From NCBI RefSeq assembly GCF_963675985.1, contig NZ_OY780958.1, positions 2,666,001 to 2,730,000 on the forward strand: a stretch of DNA of 64,000 bases. Reading direction: 5' to 3'. The position numbers and the translations under genes are program-made. The notes under the pieces are model-generated. The model was not told the origin of the DNA. It ran no database searches and saw only the letters and a list, made by a program, of their open reading frames with translations. Positions 15,119 to 24,310 of this stretch are shown here, piece after piece. Each line of letters begins with the position of its first letter. The stretch's first letter is position 1. Source of the stretch: an uncultured Roseibium sp. (GTDB taxonomy: Bacteria > Pseudomonadota > Alphaproteobacteria > Rhizobiales > Stappiaceae).

Positions 15119-17761
15119 ATGCGCCCGGAAGCGGCCCCAGCCATTCGTCTGGACGACTACACACCCGCGCCCTACCTGATCGACACTGTCGAGTTGAACT
15201 TCCGCCTTGCTCCCAAGGCAACCACGGTCACCGCGAAACTCTCGGTGCGCCGGCAGGAGGACACCGCGCCCGGAACGCCGCTGCTCCTGGACGGTGACGG
15301 TCTGGTGCTTGCCGGCCTGTCGCTTGACGGCTTTCCGCTGAGCGACGACGCCTATTCGGTCACACCAGACCGGCTGGAGATCAAGATCCCGCCGGAGGGC
15401 CCGTTCGAGCTGGAAATCCGCACCACCATCGACCCGGATGCCAATACGGAACTGATGGGGCTTTACCGCTCGTCCGGCACCTATTGCACCCAGTGCGAGG
15501 CCGAAGGCTTCCGCCGGATCACCTATTTCCTCGACCGGCCGGACGTTCTGGCCGTCTACACCACCCGGATCGAGGCGCGGAAGTCGGAAGCCCCGGTCCT
15601 GCTCGGCAACGGCAACCCGGTCGCGTCCGGTGATATCGAAGGCACCGATCGGCACTTTGCCGTCTGGCACGATCCCTTTCCCAAGCCGTCCTATCTGTTC
15701 GCTCTGGTCGCCGGCGATCTCGGCCATGTGGCCGACACGTTCACCACATGCTCGGGCAAAAAGGTCGATCTGAAGATCTATGTCGAACACGGCCGCGAAC
15801 CCTGGTGCGGCTGGGCCATGGATTCGCTGAAACGCTCCATGAAATGGGACGAGGACACGTTCGGCTGCGAATACGATCTTAACGTGTTCAACATCGTCGC
15901 CGTTTCCGACTTCAACATGGGCGCGATGGAAAACAAGGGCCTCAACGTCTTCAACGACAAATATGTGCTGGCCGATCCGCAGACCGCGACCGATCAGGAC
16001 TACGCCAATATCGAGGCCGTGATCGCCCACGAATACTTCCACAACTGGACCGGAAACCGCATCACCTGCCGCGACTGGTTCCAGCTGTGCCTGAAGGAAG
16101 GCCTGACCGTCTTCCGCGACCAGGAGTTTTCCTCCGACCAGCGCTCCCGGCCGGTGAAGCGCATTGCCGATGTGCGGCTGCTGAAATCGCATCAGTTCCC
16201 TGAGGATGCCGGACCGCTGGCCCATCCGGTCCGCCCGCAGACCTACCGGGAAATCAACAACTTCTACACCGCCACCGTCTACGAAAAGGGCGCGGAAGTC
16301 GTGCGCATGCTGAAGACGCTGCTCGGCGACGATGGCTTTCGCGCCGGCATCGATCTGTATTTCCAGCGCCACGACGGCGAGGCCACAACCATCGAGGCCT
16401 TCCTGACCTGCTTTTCGGAGGCCACGGCAACGGATCTCGGCCAGTTCGCCCGCTGGTACGAGCAAGCTGGCACGCCGCATGTCGAGGTCAAGAGCCACTA
16501 CGACACGACCGCCCGCGAGCTGACGCTCGATCTGTCCCAAACCATCCCGCCCCTGCCGGGTCAGGACAAGGCCGAACCGTCCGTCATTCCGATCCGCTTC
16601 GGCCTGATCGGCCCGAACGGCTCGGACATGCCGCTGGGCCGGGTCACCGGCGCGAAGGTGCAGGACGACGTTCTGGTGCTGGAAGAAGCAAGCCAGAAGG
16701 TGACTTTCTCGGACGTTTCGAGCCGGCCGGTGGTTTCGCTGCTGCGCGGGTTTTCCGCGCCGGTGCGGCTGGAGTTCCACCAGACGACCGACGAGCTGCT
16801 GTTTCAGGCAAGCCACGACAGCGATCCGTTCAACCGCTGGCAGGCGGTCCAGTCGCTCGCCACGCGGGATCTGATCCAGCTGACGTCGGATATCCGTGCC
16901 GGCCGCACGGCGGCGGCGGACGGAGCGCTTGTGACCGCTTTCGGCGCCCTTCTCGCCGACCGGGACCTGGATCCGGCCTTCAAGGCGCAGGTGCTCGACC
17001 TACCCGGCGAGGCCGACATCGCCCGCGAAATCGGCCGCGATGTGGATCCGGATGCGATCCATGGCGCCCGCAACGCCCTGCGTGCAGCCGTGGCCGACGC
17101 CCATGCGGAAACGTTCCTGGCGCTTGTCGATGAAACGGAAACGGCGGCATTCTCGCCCGATGCGGCCTCGGCCGGCCGGCGGGCATTGTCCAACCGCGCG
17201 CTTTCCTATGCCGCGCTGACAGGAGCCGAATCCGCCGGAGCGCTTGTCGAACGGTGCTACCGGGAGGCGACCAACATGACGGACCGGCTTGCCGCCCTGA
17301 CCATACTCGTTCATCAGGGACTTGCCGGGTCCGGCGACGCTCTCGCCGATTTCCGCAAACGCTACGAGACCATGTCGCTTGCCCTGGACAAGTGGTTCAT
17401 GGTCCAGGCCACGGCGCCCGTCCCGGACGGGCTCGAAAAGGTCAAGGCGCTGACCGCGGATCCGCTTTACGACATCACGAACCCCAATCGGGCCCGCTCC
17501 CTCATCCACGCCTTTGCCACCGGCAACCCGACCCAGTTCGGCAGAACCGACGGCGCCGGCTTCGACTTCGTCGCCGACAACGTCCTGACGCTCGACGCGC
17601 GCAATCCGCAAGTGGCGTCCCGGCTGCTGACCTGTTTCCGCTCCTGGCGCGCCTATGAATCCGGACGCGCCGCCCTTGCGAAATCCGCCCTTTTACGCAT
17701 TTCGGCAGCCGATAATCTGTCCCGCGACAGCCGGGATATCGCCGACAGATGCCTGCAATAG
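15119..17761 (+). CDS. pepN: Aminopeptidase N (M1 family)
   Basis: A zinc metallopeptidase that removes N-terminal residues from peptides in the cytoplasm, 880 residues, normal for bacterial PepN. It shows the exopeptidase motif GAMENKG, the zinc motif HEYFHNW and the second zinc-ligand segment LKEGLTVFRDQEFS, followed by the long C-terminal helical domain ending near RDSRDIADRCLQ. The start is fixed by CAGGAGG before the ATG. It may be co-transcribed with the hydrolase upstream. Confidence 0.95.
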   Translation: MRPEAAPAIRLDDYTPAPYLIDTVELNFRLAPKATTVTAKLSVRRQEDTAPGTPLLLDGDGLVLAGLSLDGFPLSDDAYSVTPDRLEIKIPPEGPFELEIRTTIDPDANTELMGLYRSSGTYCTQCEAEGFRRITYFLDRPDVLAVYTTRIEARKSEAPVLLGNGNPVASGDIEGTDRHFAVWHDPFPKPSYLFALVAGDLGHVADTFTTCSGKKVDLKIYVEHGREPWCGWAMDSLKRSMKWDEDTFGCEYDLNVFNIVAVSDFNMGAMENKGLNVFNDKYVLADPQTATDQDYANIEAVIAHEYFHNWTGNRITCRDWFQLCLKEGLTVFRDQEFSSDQRSRPVKRIADVRLLKSHQFPEDAGPLAHPVRPQTYREINNFYTATVYEKGAEVVRMLKTLLGDDGFRAGIDLYFQRHDGEATTIEAFLTCFSEATATDLGQFARWYEQAGTPHVEVKSHYDTTARELTLDLSQTIPPLPGQDKAEPSVIPIRFGLIGPNGSDMPLGRVTGAKVQDDVLVLEEASQKVTFSDVSSRPVVSLLRGFSAPVRLEFHQTTDELLFQASHDSDPFNRWQAVQSLATRDLIQLTSDIRAGRTAAADGALVTAFGALLADRDLDPAFKAQVLDLPGEADIAREIGRDVDPDAIHGARNALRAAVADAHAETFLALVDETETAAFSPDAASAGRRALSNRALSYAALTGAESAGALVERCYREATNMTDRLAALTILVHQGLAGSGDALADFRKRYETMSLALDKWFMVQATAPVPDGLEKVKALTADPLYDITNPNRARSLIHAFATGNPTQFGRTDGAGFDFVADNVLTLDARNPQVASRLLTCFRSWRAYESGRAALAKSALLRISAADNLSRDSRDIADRCLQ

Positions 17762-17932
17762 TTGGCTTTACTGGAAAAGATTAACGCAAAGCCCGCCAAC
17801 TGCTTGATCCGTTAACCATTTTTTTCCTCAAAGCCTCTGGACAAATCGGAAAAGCTGGATTCAAATGAAACTGATTCGGGCGACAGAATTCGTCTGAGCG
17901 GGGACATCACAAACATTCGGGACATCTCTCCG

Positions 17933-20317
17933 ATGGCGCGGGCATTTGCCGGCAGCGCGTCCATGCGACGCCTTGCCCAAATCAAGGGACAGCTTCTGGG
18001 TCAGACCGGCGACCGCACATCGCTGACCGGACACCTGCGCCTGCTCGCCGAACCGACCTACCAGCGCCTGCTCCGCTCCGAGCCGTTCATGCGCCGGCTG
18101 ATCCCGGCCCTCTGTCTGGTCTTCATCGCCAGCCTCGCGGTCTACCGGAGTCTTGAGCTCTATTACGACCATCAGGCCACCGCCCGTCAGGCACGCGACG
18201 AAATCGCCCTTACCGCCACTGTCGTCTCATCCCATCTGGCCAGTGAAGAAGCTAACCTTCCGGAACTCGGCTATCGCTCCGCCCTGCAGCGGGTACTCGC
18301 CGATAGCCTGCCGGTCGGTGCCACCAGCAACGGACGTACGATCCTTGTCGCCGACAAGGACGGCACCATCGTCGCCAGCGCGCCCCTGCAGCCGACGCTC
18401 GAGGGAATGCGGATTACCGACATCTTCAGCGCATCCCAGCCACTCACCGTCTTCGGCGCCCGCGCCGGTGTCCTGACGGTGAAGGCCGCTCTCCTGAGAA
18501 ACGGCGTCAGCGAAGACACCATGGCCACGGTCCATCATCTGGACGGTCGGCTCGGCATGATCGCCGTTCTGCAGCCGGAAGAGAATATCTATGCAGACTG
18601 GCACGCGGACGTATCGGCCAATGTCACCCTGTTCGTCGGCACCGCCTCGGTTCTCCTTGTCCTGATCTACGCCTTCTTCGCCCAGGCCACCCGCGCCGAA
18701 CAGGCGGACGAGATGTATGCCGCGACCCGGAGCCGGATAGACACCGCCCTGACTCACGGCCGCTGCGGCCTGTTCGACTGGGACCTGTCCCGCGGACGGA
18801 TGTTCTGGTCGGCCTCGCTTTACGAGTTGCTCGGACGCGAGCCCAAGGACGACATTCTGAGCTTTTCCGAAGTCAACGCAATCGCGCACCCGGAAGACGT
18901 CGATCTGCTGGCCCTGGCCGAGCACCTGCTGCAGAGCGGCGAAACCATGATCGACCAGATGTTCCGCATGCGCCATCAGGACGGCAACTGGGTGTGGCTG
19001 CGCGCGCGCGGCGAGATCCAGCGGGAGCCGGGCCGCAGCGAACCGCACCTGATCGGCATCTGCATCGACGTTACCGAACAGCATGAGCTCGCCGAACAGA
19101 GCCGGACCGCGGACCTGCGCCTGCGCGACGCCATCGAAACCATTTCCGAAGCCTTCGTGCTGTGGAACGCCCGCAACGAGCTGGTGATCTGCAACTCCAA
19201 CTACCAGGCCCTGCACGGACTGCCCGCCAATGTCATCAAGCCGGGCACGCCCTATCAGGATGTCATGAGCGCCGCCGCCAACACCCAGATCACACCGCAG
19301 CCGATGAAGCTCAGCCAGCGGGACGGTGCTGCCGACGGAAGCTATGAGGTCCAGCTCGACGATGGCCGCTGGCTTCAGATTTCCGAGCGCCGTACCAAGG
19401 ACGGCGGCTTCGTTTCCGTCGGCACCGACATTACCGCGCTCAAGCGGCACGAAGAAAAACTGATGGACAGCGAGCGCAAGCTGAAGGCGACGATCACCGA
19501 CTTGCGCAAGTCCCGCCAGACACTCGAAGTCCAGGCTCAGCAGCTGGTGGAACTGGCCGACAAATACGCACACGAAAAGACCAAGGCCGAAGAGGCCAAC
19601 AAGGCGAAATCGGAATTCCTCGCCAACATCTCCCATGAACTGAGAACGCCGCTCAACGCGATCATCGGCTTCTCGGAGATCATGACCCAGGAGATGTTCG
19701 GCCCGCTCGGCGGCGAGCGTTACTCAGAATACAGCCGCGACATCCATGAGAGCGGCACGCATCTGCTCAACGTGATCAACGACATTCTCGACATGTCGAA
19801 GATCGAGGCCGGACGCATGTCCATCAACGCCGAAGACATCAATGCGGCCGAGGCCGCCTCCGATGCCGCCCGGATCATGACCGCCGCCGCTGCCGAAAAG
19901 GCCATCACGGTGAGCTGCGACGTCGCGGAAGACCTGACCGTGCAGGGCGATCGGCGGGCGCTGAAGCAGATCCTGCTCAACCTGCTTGCCAACGCGGTCA
20001 AGTTCACGCCCGAAAAGGGCATGGTCGCGCTCACCGCCGAAAAGACCGGCGAAAGGGTCCGGTTCACCATCGAGGACACCGGCATCGGCATTGCCGAAGC
20101 CGATATCGAGCGCCTCGCCAAGCCGTTCGTCCAGGTGGAAAACCAGTTCACCAAATCGCATAAGGGCTCAGGCCTGGGACTGGCGATTGCCCGCTCGTTG
20201 ATCGAGCTGCACGGCGGCGAACTGGAAATTGCTTCCGAAGTCTCCAAGGGCACGGCCGTCAGCTTCACCCTGGCAGCCTCGAACATCTCCGTTCCGGCTC
20301 AGGCCGAACTACTTTAA
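17933..20317 (+). CDS. pleC: PAS-domain sensor histidine kinase, PleC-like
   Basis: A polar cell-cycle kinase/phosphatase type that in alphaproteobacteria acts on DivK and PleD. Of 794 residues, TM helices are at about 54-71 and 227-250 with a periplasmic domain between. Two PAS segments follow (about 265-380 and 395-510), then coiled coil, H-box FLANISHELRTPLNAIIGFS, N-box LLNLLANAVKFT and G-boxes DTGIGI and GSGLGLAI. The PleC-specific stretch EMFGPLG...DIHESG...VINDILDMSKIEAGR is present. The frame is open for 39 codons upstream of this ATG without ATG, GTG or TTG, yet reads like protein, so translation may begin at a rare codon. A TTAACCAT (CtrA half-site-like) lies at 17812. Confidence 0.82.
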   Translation: MARAFAGSASMRRLAQIKGQLLGQTGDRTSLTGHLRLLAEPTYQRLLRSEPFMRRLIPALCLVFIASLAVYRSLELYYDHQATARQARDEIALTATVVSSHLASEEANLPELGYRSALQRVLADSLPVGATSNGRTILVADKDGTIVASAPLQPTLEGMRITDIFSASQPLTVFGARAGVLTVKAALLRNGVSEDTMATVHHLDGRLGMIAVLQPEENIYADWHADVSANVTLFVGTASVLLVLIYAFFAQATRAEQADEMYAATRSRIDTALTHGRCGLFDWDLSRGRMFWSASLYELLGREPKDDILSFSEVNAIAHPEDVDLLALAEHLLQSGETMIDQMFRMRHQDGNWVWLRARGEIQREPGRSEPHLIGICIDVTEQHELAEQSRTADLRLRDAIETISEAFVLWNARNELVICNSNYQALHGLPANVIKPGTPYQDVMSAAANTQITPQPMKLSQRDGAADGSYEVQLDDGRWLQISERRTKDGGFVSVGTDITALKRHEEKLMDSERKLKATITDLRKSRQTLEVQAQQLVELADKYAHEKTKAEEANKAKSEFLANISHELRTPLNAIIGFSEIMTQEMFGPLGGERYSEYSRDIHESGTHLLNVINDILDMSKIEAGRMSINAEDINAAEAASDAARIMTAAAAEKAITVSCDVAEDLTVQGDRRALKQILLNLLANAVKFTPEKGMVALTAEKTGERVRFTIEDTGIGIAEADIERLAKPFVQVENQFTKSHKGSGLGLAIARSLIELHGGELEIASEVSKGTAVSFTLAASNISVPAQAELL

Positions 20318-20409
20318 ACACCTTCCCTTTCGCCGCATAGGTATCTTTCCGGTGTGACGCCCTGTCACCGGCCCTGCCGATTGACCGGAACCGGCTTCAG
20401 GCTCATCTA

Positions 20410-20435
20410 TATGCGCATAAGCGCATAAACGGATA
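20410..20435 (+). promoter_or_regulatory. Repeat-rich operator candidate before the ArsR gene
   Basis: Two head-to-tail GCGCATAA units (20413-20420 and 20421-20428) are followed by the related ACGGATAA. The first also forms the palindrome TATGCGCATA (20410-20419). The block ends just before the ArsR start codon at 20443, as expected for an autoregulated ArsR/SmtB operator. Binding is inferred. Confidence 0.45.
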
Positions 20436-20442
20436 AGCGAAG

Positions 20443-20742
20443 ATGACCGACACGATCCGGGTTCTGAGCGCCCTTGCAGAACCCACCCGCCTTGCCGCCA
20501 TCGCCATTCTCTTCGACGGCAGCGAGCACTGCGTCTGCGAGCTGATGAGCAAACTCTCCGCCACCCAATCGCGGATGTCCCGGCACATGGCGACATTGAA
20601 GACGGCGGGACTGGTGATCGACCGGCGCGACGCCCAATGGGTGCGCTACCGGCTGAACCCGAATATGCCCGCAAGCGCCCACGACATCGTGGCCGCCGCC
20701 GTTGCCGCCTGTCAGCCCAGCGACGAAAGGAAAGTCGCATGA
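20443..20742 (+). CDS. ArsR/SmtB family metalloregulator
   Basis: A 99-residue winged-helix repressor. The recognition region holds HCVCELMSKL, the Cys-x-Cys that binds trivalent arsenic in classic ArsR, though the third Cys of the ELCVCDLC motif is replaced by Met. The DNA helix is SATQSRMSRHMATLKTAGLV and the wing is RRDAQWVRYRL. The stop overlaps the next ATG (ATGA), so the permease is translationally coupled. It likely represses its own operon until metalloid or thiol stress. Confidence 0.9.
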   Translation: MTDTIRVLSALAEPTRLAAIAILFDGSEHCVCELMSKLSATQSRMSRHMATLKTAGLVIDRRDAQWVRYRLNPNMPASAHDIVAAAVAACQPSDERKVA

Positions 20743-21800
20743 GCCTTCCCGTTTCCGAACCGCAACCGAAAAGCCACGAGGCGCTCCTGTGGAGCCTGGG
20801 CGTTGCCGCCTTCGCCGTCCTGTGGTGGCTGGTCTACGGGCAGCTGTCGTCGGTCGCGGAATGGCTGGTTTCGCTGCTGCCCGTCGAGCGGGCGAGCCAC
20901 ACCGGCGAGGCGCTGGCCTTCTTCTTCTACGACGTGCCAAAGGTGATGATGCTGCTGACCGGCGTCGTCTTCGCCATGGGCGTGGTGCGCAGTTTCTTCA
21001 GCCCGGAAAAAACCCGGGCGTTTCTCTCCGGCAAGCGCGAGGGCGCAGGCAATGTGCTGGCGGCGTGCCTCGGCGTGCTGACACCATTCTGCTCCTGCTC
21101 CGCCGTGCCGCTTTTCATCGGCTTCGTTTCCGCCGGCATTCCCCTTGGCGTCACCTTTTCCTTCCTGATCGCCGCCCCGATGGTCAACGAGGTCGCGCTC
21201 GCCCTGCTGGTCGGCCTCGTCGGCTGGAAGGTCGCGCTGACCTATCTCGGCTTCGGCCTTGGGGTTGCCATTGTCGCCGGCTGGGTCATCGGCAAGCTGC
21301 GCCTGGAAGGCTGGCTGCAGGACTGGGTACGCGACATTCATTCCGGTGCCACCACCGTGGAGGCCATCGAAGGGGAACATTTGACCCTGGCTGAGAGATA
21401 CCGGCTCGGCATCGAGGCCGTGCGCGAGATCTTCGCCAAGGTGTGGCTCTGGATCGTGCTCGGCATCGCCGCCGGCGCGCTCATCCACGGCTATGTCCCG
21501 CAGGACCTGATGGCGCGGATCATGGGCGCCGACGCCTGGTGGTCCGTTCCCGCCGCTGTCGTCATGGGCATCCCCATGTACACCAACGCGGCCGGCGTGA
21601 TCCCGATCGTCGAAGCCCTGCTCGGCAAGGGCGCAGCGCTCGGCACCGTGCTCGCCTTCATGATGAGCGTGATCGCGCTGTCCATGCCGGAAATGCTGAT
21701 CCTTCGCCAGGTACTCACCCTGCGCCTGATTGCCGTGTTCATCGGCGTGGTCGCCTCCGGCATCCTCGCCGTCGGCTACCTGTTCAATCTCATCTTCTAA
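20739..21800 (+). CDS. Permease of the ArsP/UPF0718 (DUF318) family
   Basis: A 353-residue inner-membrane protein with about eight helices in two halves. It has the family hallmark TPFCSCSAVP in the first half and GIPMYTNAAGVIPI in the second. ArsP members export trivalent organoarsenicals, and the Cys-rich motif is their metal site. Others in UPF0718 have no assigned substrate. It is coupled to the ArsR gene by a 4-nt overlap and followed by a thioredoxin-like gene 13 nt on. The set suggests export of a thiol-reactive metalloid or a related compound. Confidence 0.88.
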   Translation: MSLPVSEPQPKSHEALLWSLGVAAFAVLWWLVYGQLSSVAEWLVSLLPVERASHTGEALAFFFYDVPKVMMLLTGVVFAMGVVRSFFSPEKTRAFLSGKREGAGNVLAACLGVLTPFCSCSAVPLFIGFVSAGIPLGVTFSFLIAAPMVNEVALALLVGLVGWKVALTYLGFGLGVAIVAGWVIGKLRLEGWLQDWVRDIHSGATTVEAIEGEHLTLAERYRLGIEAVREIFAKVWLWIVLGIAAGALIHGYVPQDLMARIMGADAWWSVPAAVVMGIPMYTNAAGVIPIVEALLGKGAALGTVLAFMMSVIALSMPEMLILRQVLTLRLIAVFIGVVASGILAVGYLFNLIF

Positions 21801-21813
21801 GAGGACTCCCCCC

Positions 21814-22050
21814 ATGAAAGACATCAAGGTCTACGGCCCCGGCTGCAAACGCTGCGACACCACGGAAGCCATGGTCAGGGAGACGGCAGAAAAGCTGGGC
21901 GTCGACGTCTCGGTCGAAAAGGTCACCGACCCGCGCGCCATCGCGATGGCCGGCGTGATGTCCACTCCGGGCATCGCCATCGACGGCAAGCTGGTTCATT
22001 CGGGCGGGTTGCCGGACGGGAAGAAGCTGGAAGGCTGGCTTTCCGCCTAA
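21814..22050 (+). CDS. Small thioredoxin-fold redox protein (MTH895/TM0996 type)
   Basis: A 78-residue protein with the active-site motif GPGCKRCDTT (CxxC) and the cis-Pro segment MSTPGIAIDGKLVHSGGLP. It is cytoplasmic and lacks a signal peptide. These mini-thioredoxins often sit beside UPF0718 permeases. GAGGAC precedes the ATG. Third gene of the ArsR operon. Its stop overlaps the convergent hydrolase stop by 4 nt. Confidence 0.9.
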   Translation: MKDIKVYGPGCKRCDTTEAMVRETAEKLGVDVSVEKVTDPRAIAMAGVMSTPGIAIDGKLVHSGGLPDGKKLEGWLSA

Positions 22051-22928
22051 TCCAGAAGATCCGCCAGGATCTCTCCCGCCCGCAGCCACAAGATTGCGCT
22101 GCCGCGCTCCGGATCGACAATCCGGCGGACGTCCGGAAGCCTTCTTGACAGCGAGAGGCCGAAATCCGGCGCGTGAACCGGGCTGGTGTCCTTCTCCCCA
22201 TACCAGAGGGTAACCGGAACCGGCATCTCTGCCACGTTGAACGGCCAAGGCCGCAAAGCCAAAAGCGTATCGCGGACGTAGCCGGCAGGCCCTTGCGTGA
22301 ACCCATCCGCCAGCGCGGCCCTGTAGGCAGGCCCCACCGGATCGGTGGAATAAAGCTCCCGGTCGACATCGGAACTCATCCCCAACACCAGATCGTACAG
22401 ACCTTCTGCATCGGCAAAGCCTTCCAGGAAAGCCGTAAATCCCTCCGGGTCGGAGGCGGCCGTCTCCACCATCGAGCGAACCTCCTGCGGCAGTATCTCG
22501 GCGAATTCCCCTCTGCCGAGATCATCCTGACCAGACACGATGGCAAGCCGCGACACGCGTCCGGTCATGGCGAAGGCGAAAGCGAAGACCGCACCCTGAG
22601 AGAACCCGACCGCCGGAATCCGCTCGGCTTCGAGTTCATCCAGCACTGCGGCCATATCTTCAGACAGGCTTGCCAGCGACTTTTCAGGGTCGGGATCGGA
22701 GTGTCCGAGCCCCGGACGGTCGGGCACGATCAACCGGAGACCGAGGCCGTCCAGGTGCTCGATACCGAAACCGAGCGAAGCCCCCATGCCTGCTCCGGTG
22801 AAGAACAGAACCGGACGGCCATCCGCCGGGCCCCATTCCGCCCAGGACAGTTTGCGGTTGCCGGGGCGTATTAGCCTATTGCAGCGCTCCGCCGGACGAA
22901 TGGCAGGCGCGTTGTCTGTAGGTGTCAT
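22047..22928 (-). CDS. Alpha/beta hydrolase-fold protein, catalytic His not evident
   Basis: A 293-residue protein with VLFFTGAGMGAS (oxyanion region), VPDRPGLGHSDPDP, nucleophile elbow GFSQGAVFAF and the Asp-region LWYGEKDTSPV. Where the family usually has a His (GHS before the last helix), the sequence reads DPERGSAILW, so the third triad member seems lost or has moved. I start at MTPTDN. A GTG 14 codons upstream (22970) is also open. It converges on the thioredoxin gene with a 4-nt overlap. Substrate unknown. Confidence 0.8.
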   Translation of the reverse strand: MTPTDNAPAIRPAERCNRLIRPGNRKLSWAEWGPADGRPVLFFTGAGMGASLGFGIEHLDGLGLRLIVPDRPGLGHSDPDPEKSLASLSEDMAAVLDELEAERIPAVGFSQGAVFAFAFAMTGRVSRLAIVSGQDDLGRGEFAEILPQEVRSMVETAASDPEGFTAFLEGFADAEGLYDLVLGMSSDVDRELYSTDPVGPAYRAALADGFTQGPAGYVRDTLLALRPWPFNVAEMPVPVTLWYGEKDTSPVHAPDFGLSLSRRLPDVRRIVDPERGSAILWLRAGEILADLLD

Positions 22929-23202
22929 GGGAAAGGAATCCAAACTGCGGCGCGGACGCACGTCGCCCACGCGTTGAAATCGACAAGGATTAAGGAATTT
23001 GGCCGCCGGCTCCCCGCCAAACGCGGAGAACGGGAGGGCTTATAAGGCCAAACCGGTCCCGGATAAAGGGAACCGGGCACGTATTTCGCGCGCCACCGCA
23101 GGCGGCCCCTTCTGCAGGAAAAACGGTTTCTTAGGCGCTTCGTGATCGAACGGGTTCAAGGACCCTCGCCGTTTTCGCGTCCGTCATTCTGTTCCGGACG
23201 TC

Positions 23203-23481
23203 ATGTCCAAGTTTCGTTTCTATTACAAATACCCGTGGCTTTTCATCGGCGCGTCGCTGCTGATCGGCCTGTTCATGGTTTACCTCGGGTCCGAATCGGT
23301 GGCCTCGGCCAAACTCCTGGAACCGGGCGACGCCGATCAGCTCGAGGATCTCCTCGTGATGGCTGTCGGTCGGCAGGTCAGGAGATCCAACATCGGCGGT
23401 TTGGAATGGCCGATACCGATAGCGCCGGGATATGCCCTCTCGCCATCTGCCGCTTCTATAAAGACTAGGGTTCGACGGTAA
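23203..23481 (+). CDS. Hypothetical protein with N-terminal membrane anchor and an embedded glnE-like segment
   Basis: A 92-residue frame. It starts MSKFRFYYKYPWLFIGASLL, a plausible membrane anchor, but bases 23307-23343 match glnE (24946-24982, opposite strand) at 35 of 37 positions. They encode AKLLEPGDADQL, where GlnE has AKLLDPGDADQL in the same frame. The tail after it (RSNIGGLEWPIPIAPGYALS) is unlike known proteins. The ribosome site is weak. It may be a chimeric or decayed gene rather than a working one. Confidence 0.35.
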   Translation: MSKFRFYYKYPWLFIGASLLIGLFMVYLGSESVASAKLLEPGDADQLEDLLVMAVGRQVRRSNIGGLEWPIPIAPGYALSPSAASIKTRVRR

Positions 23482-23583
23482 TCTTTGATGAAAATCCGGA
23501 TAGTTTCGGGAAAAAATGCACATCACGAATGAAACAATTGGCTGAAGCGGTTGCGAACCAAGATCATCACCTGGGTTTCTAAT

Positions 23584-24132
23584 ATGAAGGTTATTTTCTC
23601 AGTTCTTGCTGCATTCCTGGCTGCATATTCCGCTTGGGAATTTGCCCTGTATCTACACCACTTGAAGTTCGTTCCGGATGCGATGGGTGTTTGGTGGGTG
23701 GATTACACCTTGGAAGAAAGCTTGGGATTTGGTCCCGGCAGAAACGAGGCGGGAATCATAGTTTTTGATATGCCCGCCAAGACCAAACGGCACTTGGAGA
23801 GCGGTGGACTGGATTGGCTTGAGAATTTGCCGCCGAATGGTCGAAGTGGTTGGCAAGGGCGATATCGAAATTGGAAATCAACTCCCATGCCTGCAAATGA
23901 ACGTTGGACTGCTCCTAGAAACTGTTCTTTTGATGCGGAATCAATGGGATATCACTACAATTGCCCAAGCGTGACACGTTACTTGGGCGCCCTAATTCGT
24001 GTCGATCGCGAGGTGGCTCAGATGGTGGACGAAGCTGTGTTCTCGTCGGGCACCTATTACGCGTATGGACGTGTCGGCATGATAATTCTAATCCCAGAGC
24101 ATGCTCGCATCGTATACATCTACGCCAAATAA
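23584..24132 (+). CDS. Hypothetical membrane-anchored or exported protein
   Basis: A 182-residue protein: a hydrophobic N-terminus (VIFSVLAAFLAAYSAWEFAL) followed by a soluble domain with GFGPGRNEAGIIVFDMP, SGGLDWLENLPP and two cysteines in CSFDAESMGYHYNC. Similar small exported proteins occur in proteobacteria without assigned function. The open frame begins at a TTG (23551); the ATG at 23584 places the hydrophobic segment first. GC content is visibly lower than in neighbouring genes, hinting at transfer. No partner gene is evident. Confidence 0.6.
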   Translation: MKVIFSVLAAFLAAYSAWEFALYLHHLKFVPDAMGVWWVDYTLEESLGFGPGRNEAGIIVFDMPAKTKRHLESGGLDWLENLPPNGRSGWQGRYRNWKSTPMPANERWTAPRNCSFDAESMGYHYNCPSVTRYLGALIRVDREVAQMVDEAVFSSGTYYAYGRVGMIILIPEHARIVYIYAK

Positions 24133-24310
24133 GTGAAGATGTCCTTTATTCTAGAAGCTGCCTATTGGCGGAACCGTGAAGGCGGTGGCTATATTTTCTC
24201 TTAGCCTTTGTTTGGTGGATAGGTGCGAAACCAAATGTGATAGTCATCGCCAAATTAGCTAATGCGCGTCACATTAGTGGGAGGTGGACTGAGTACGGTC
24301 GCTTGGTTCT

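Noticed and set aside
15098..16816. A 572-codon minus-strand frame across pepN
   Set aside because: Antisense to conserved PepN motifs, with no recognisable protein features.
23131..23526. A 131-codon minus-strand frame over the 23203 gene
   Set aside because: Likely shadow of the opposite frame; composition is Arg/Gln/His-rich without a recognisable pattern.
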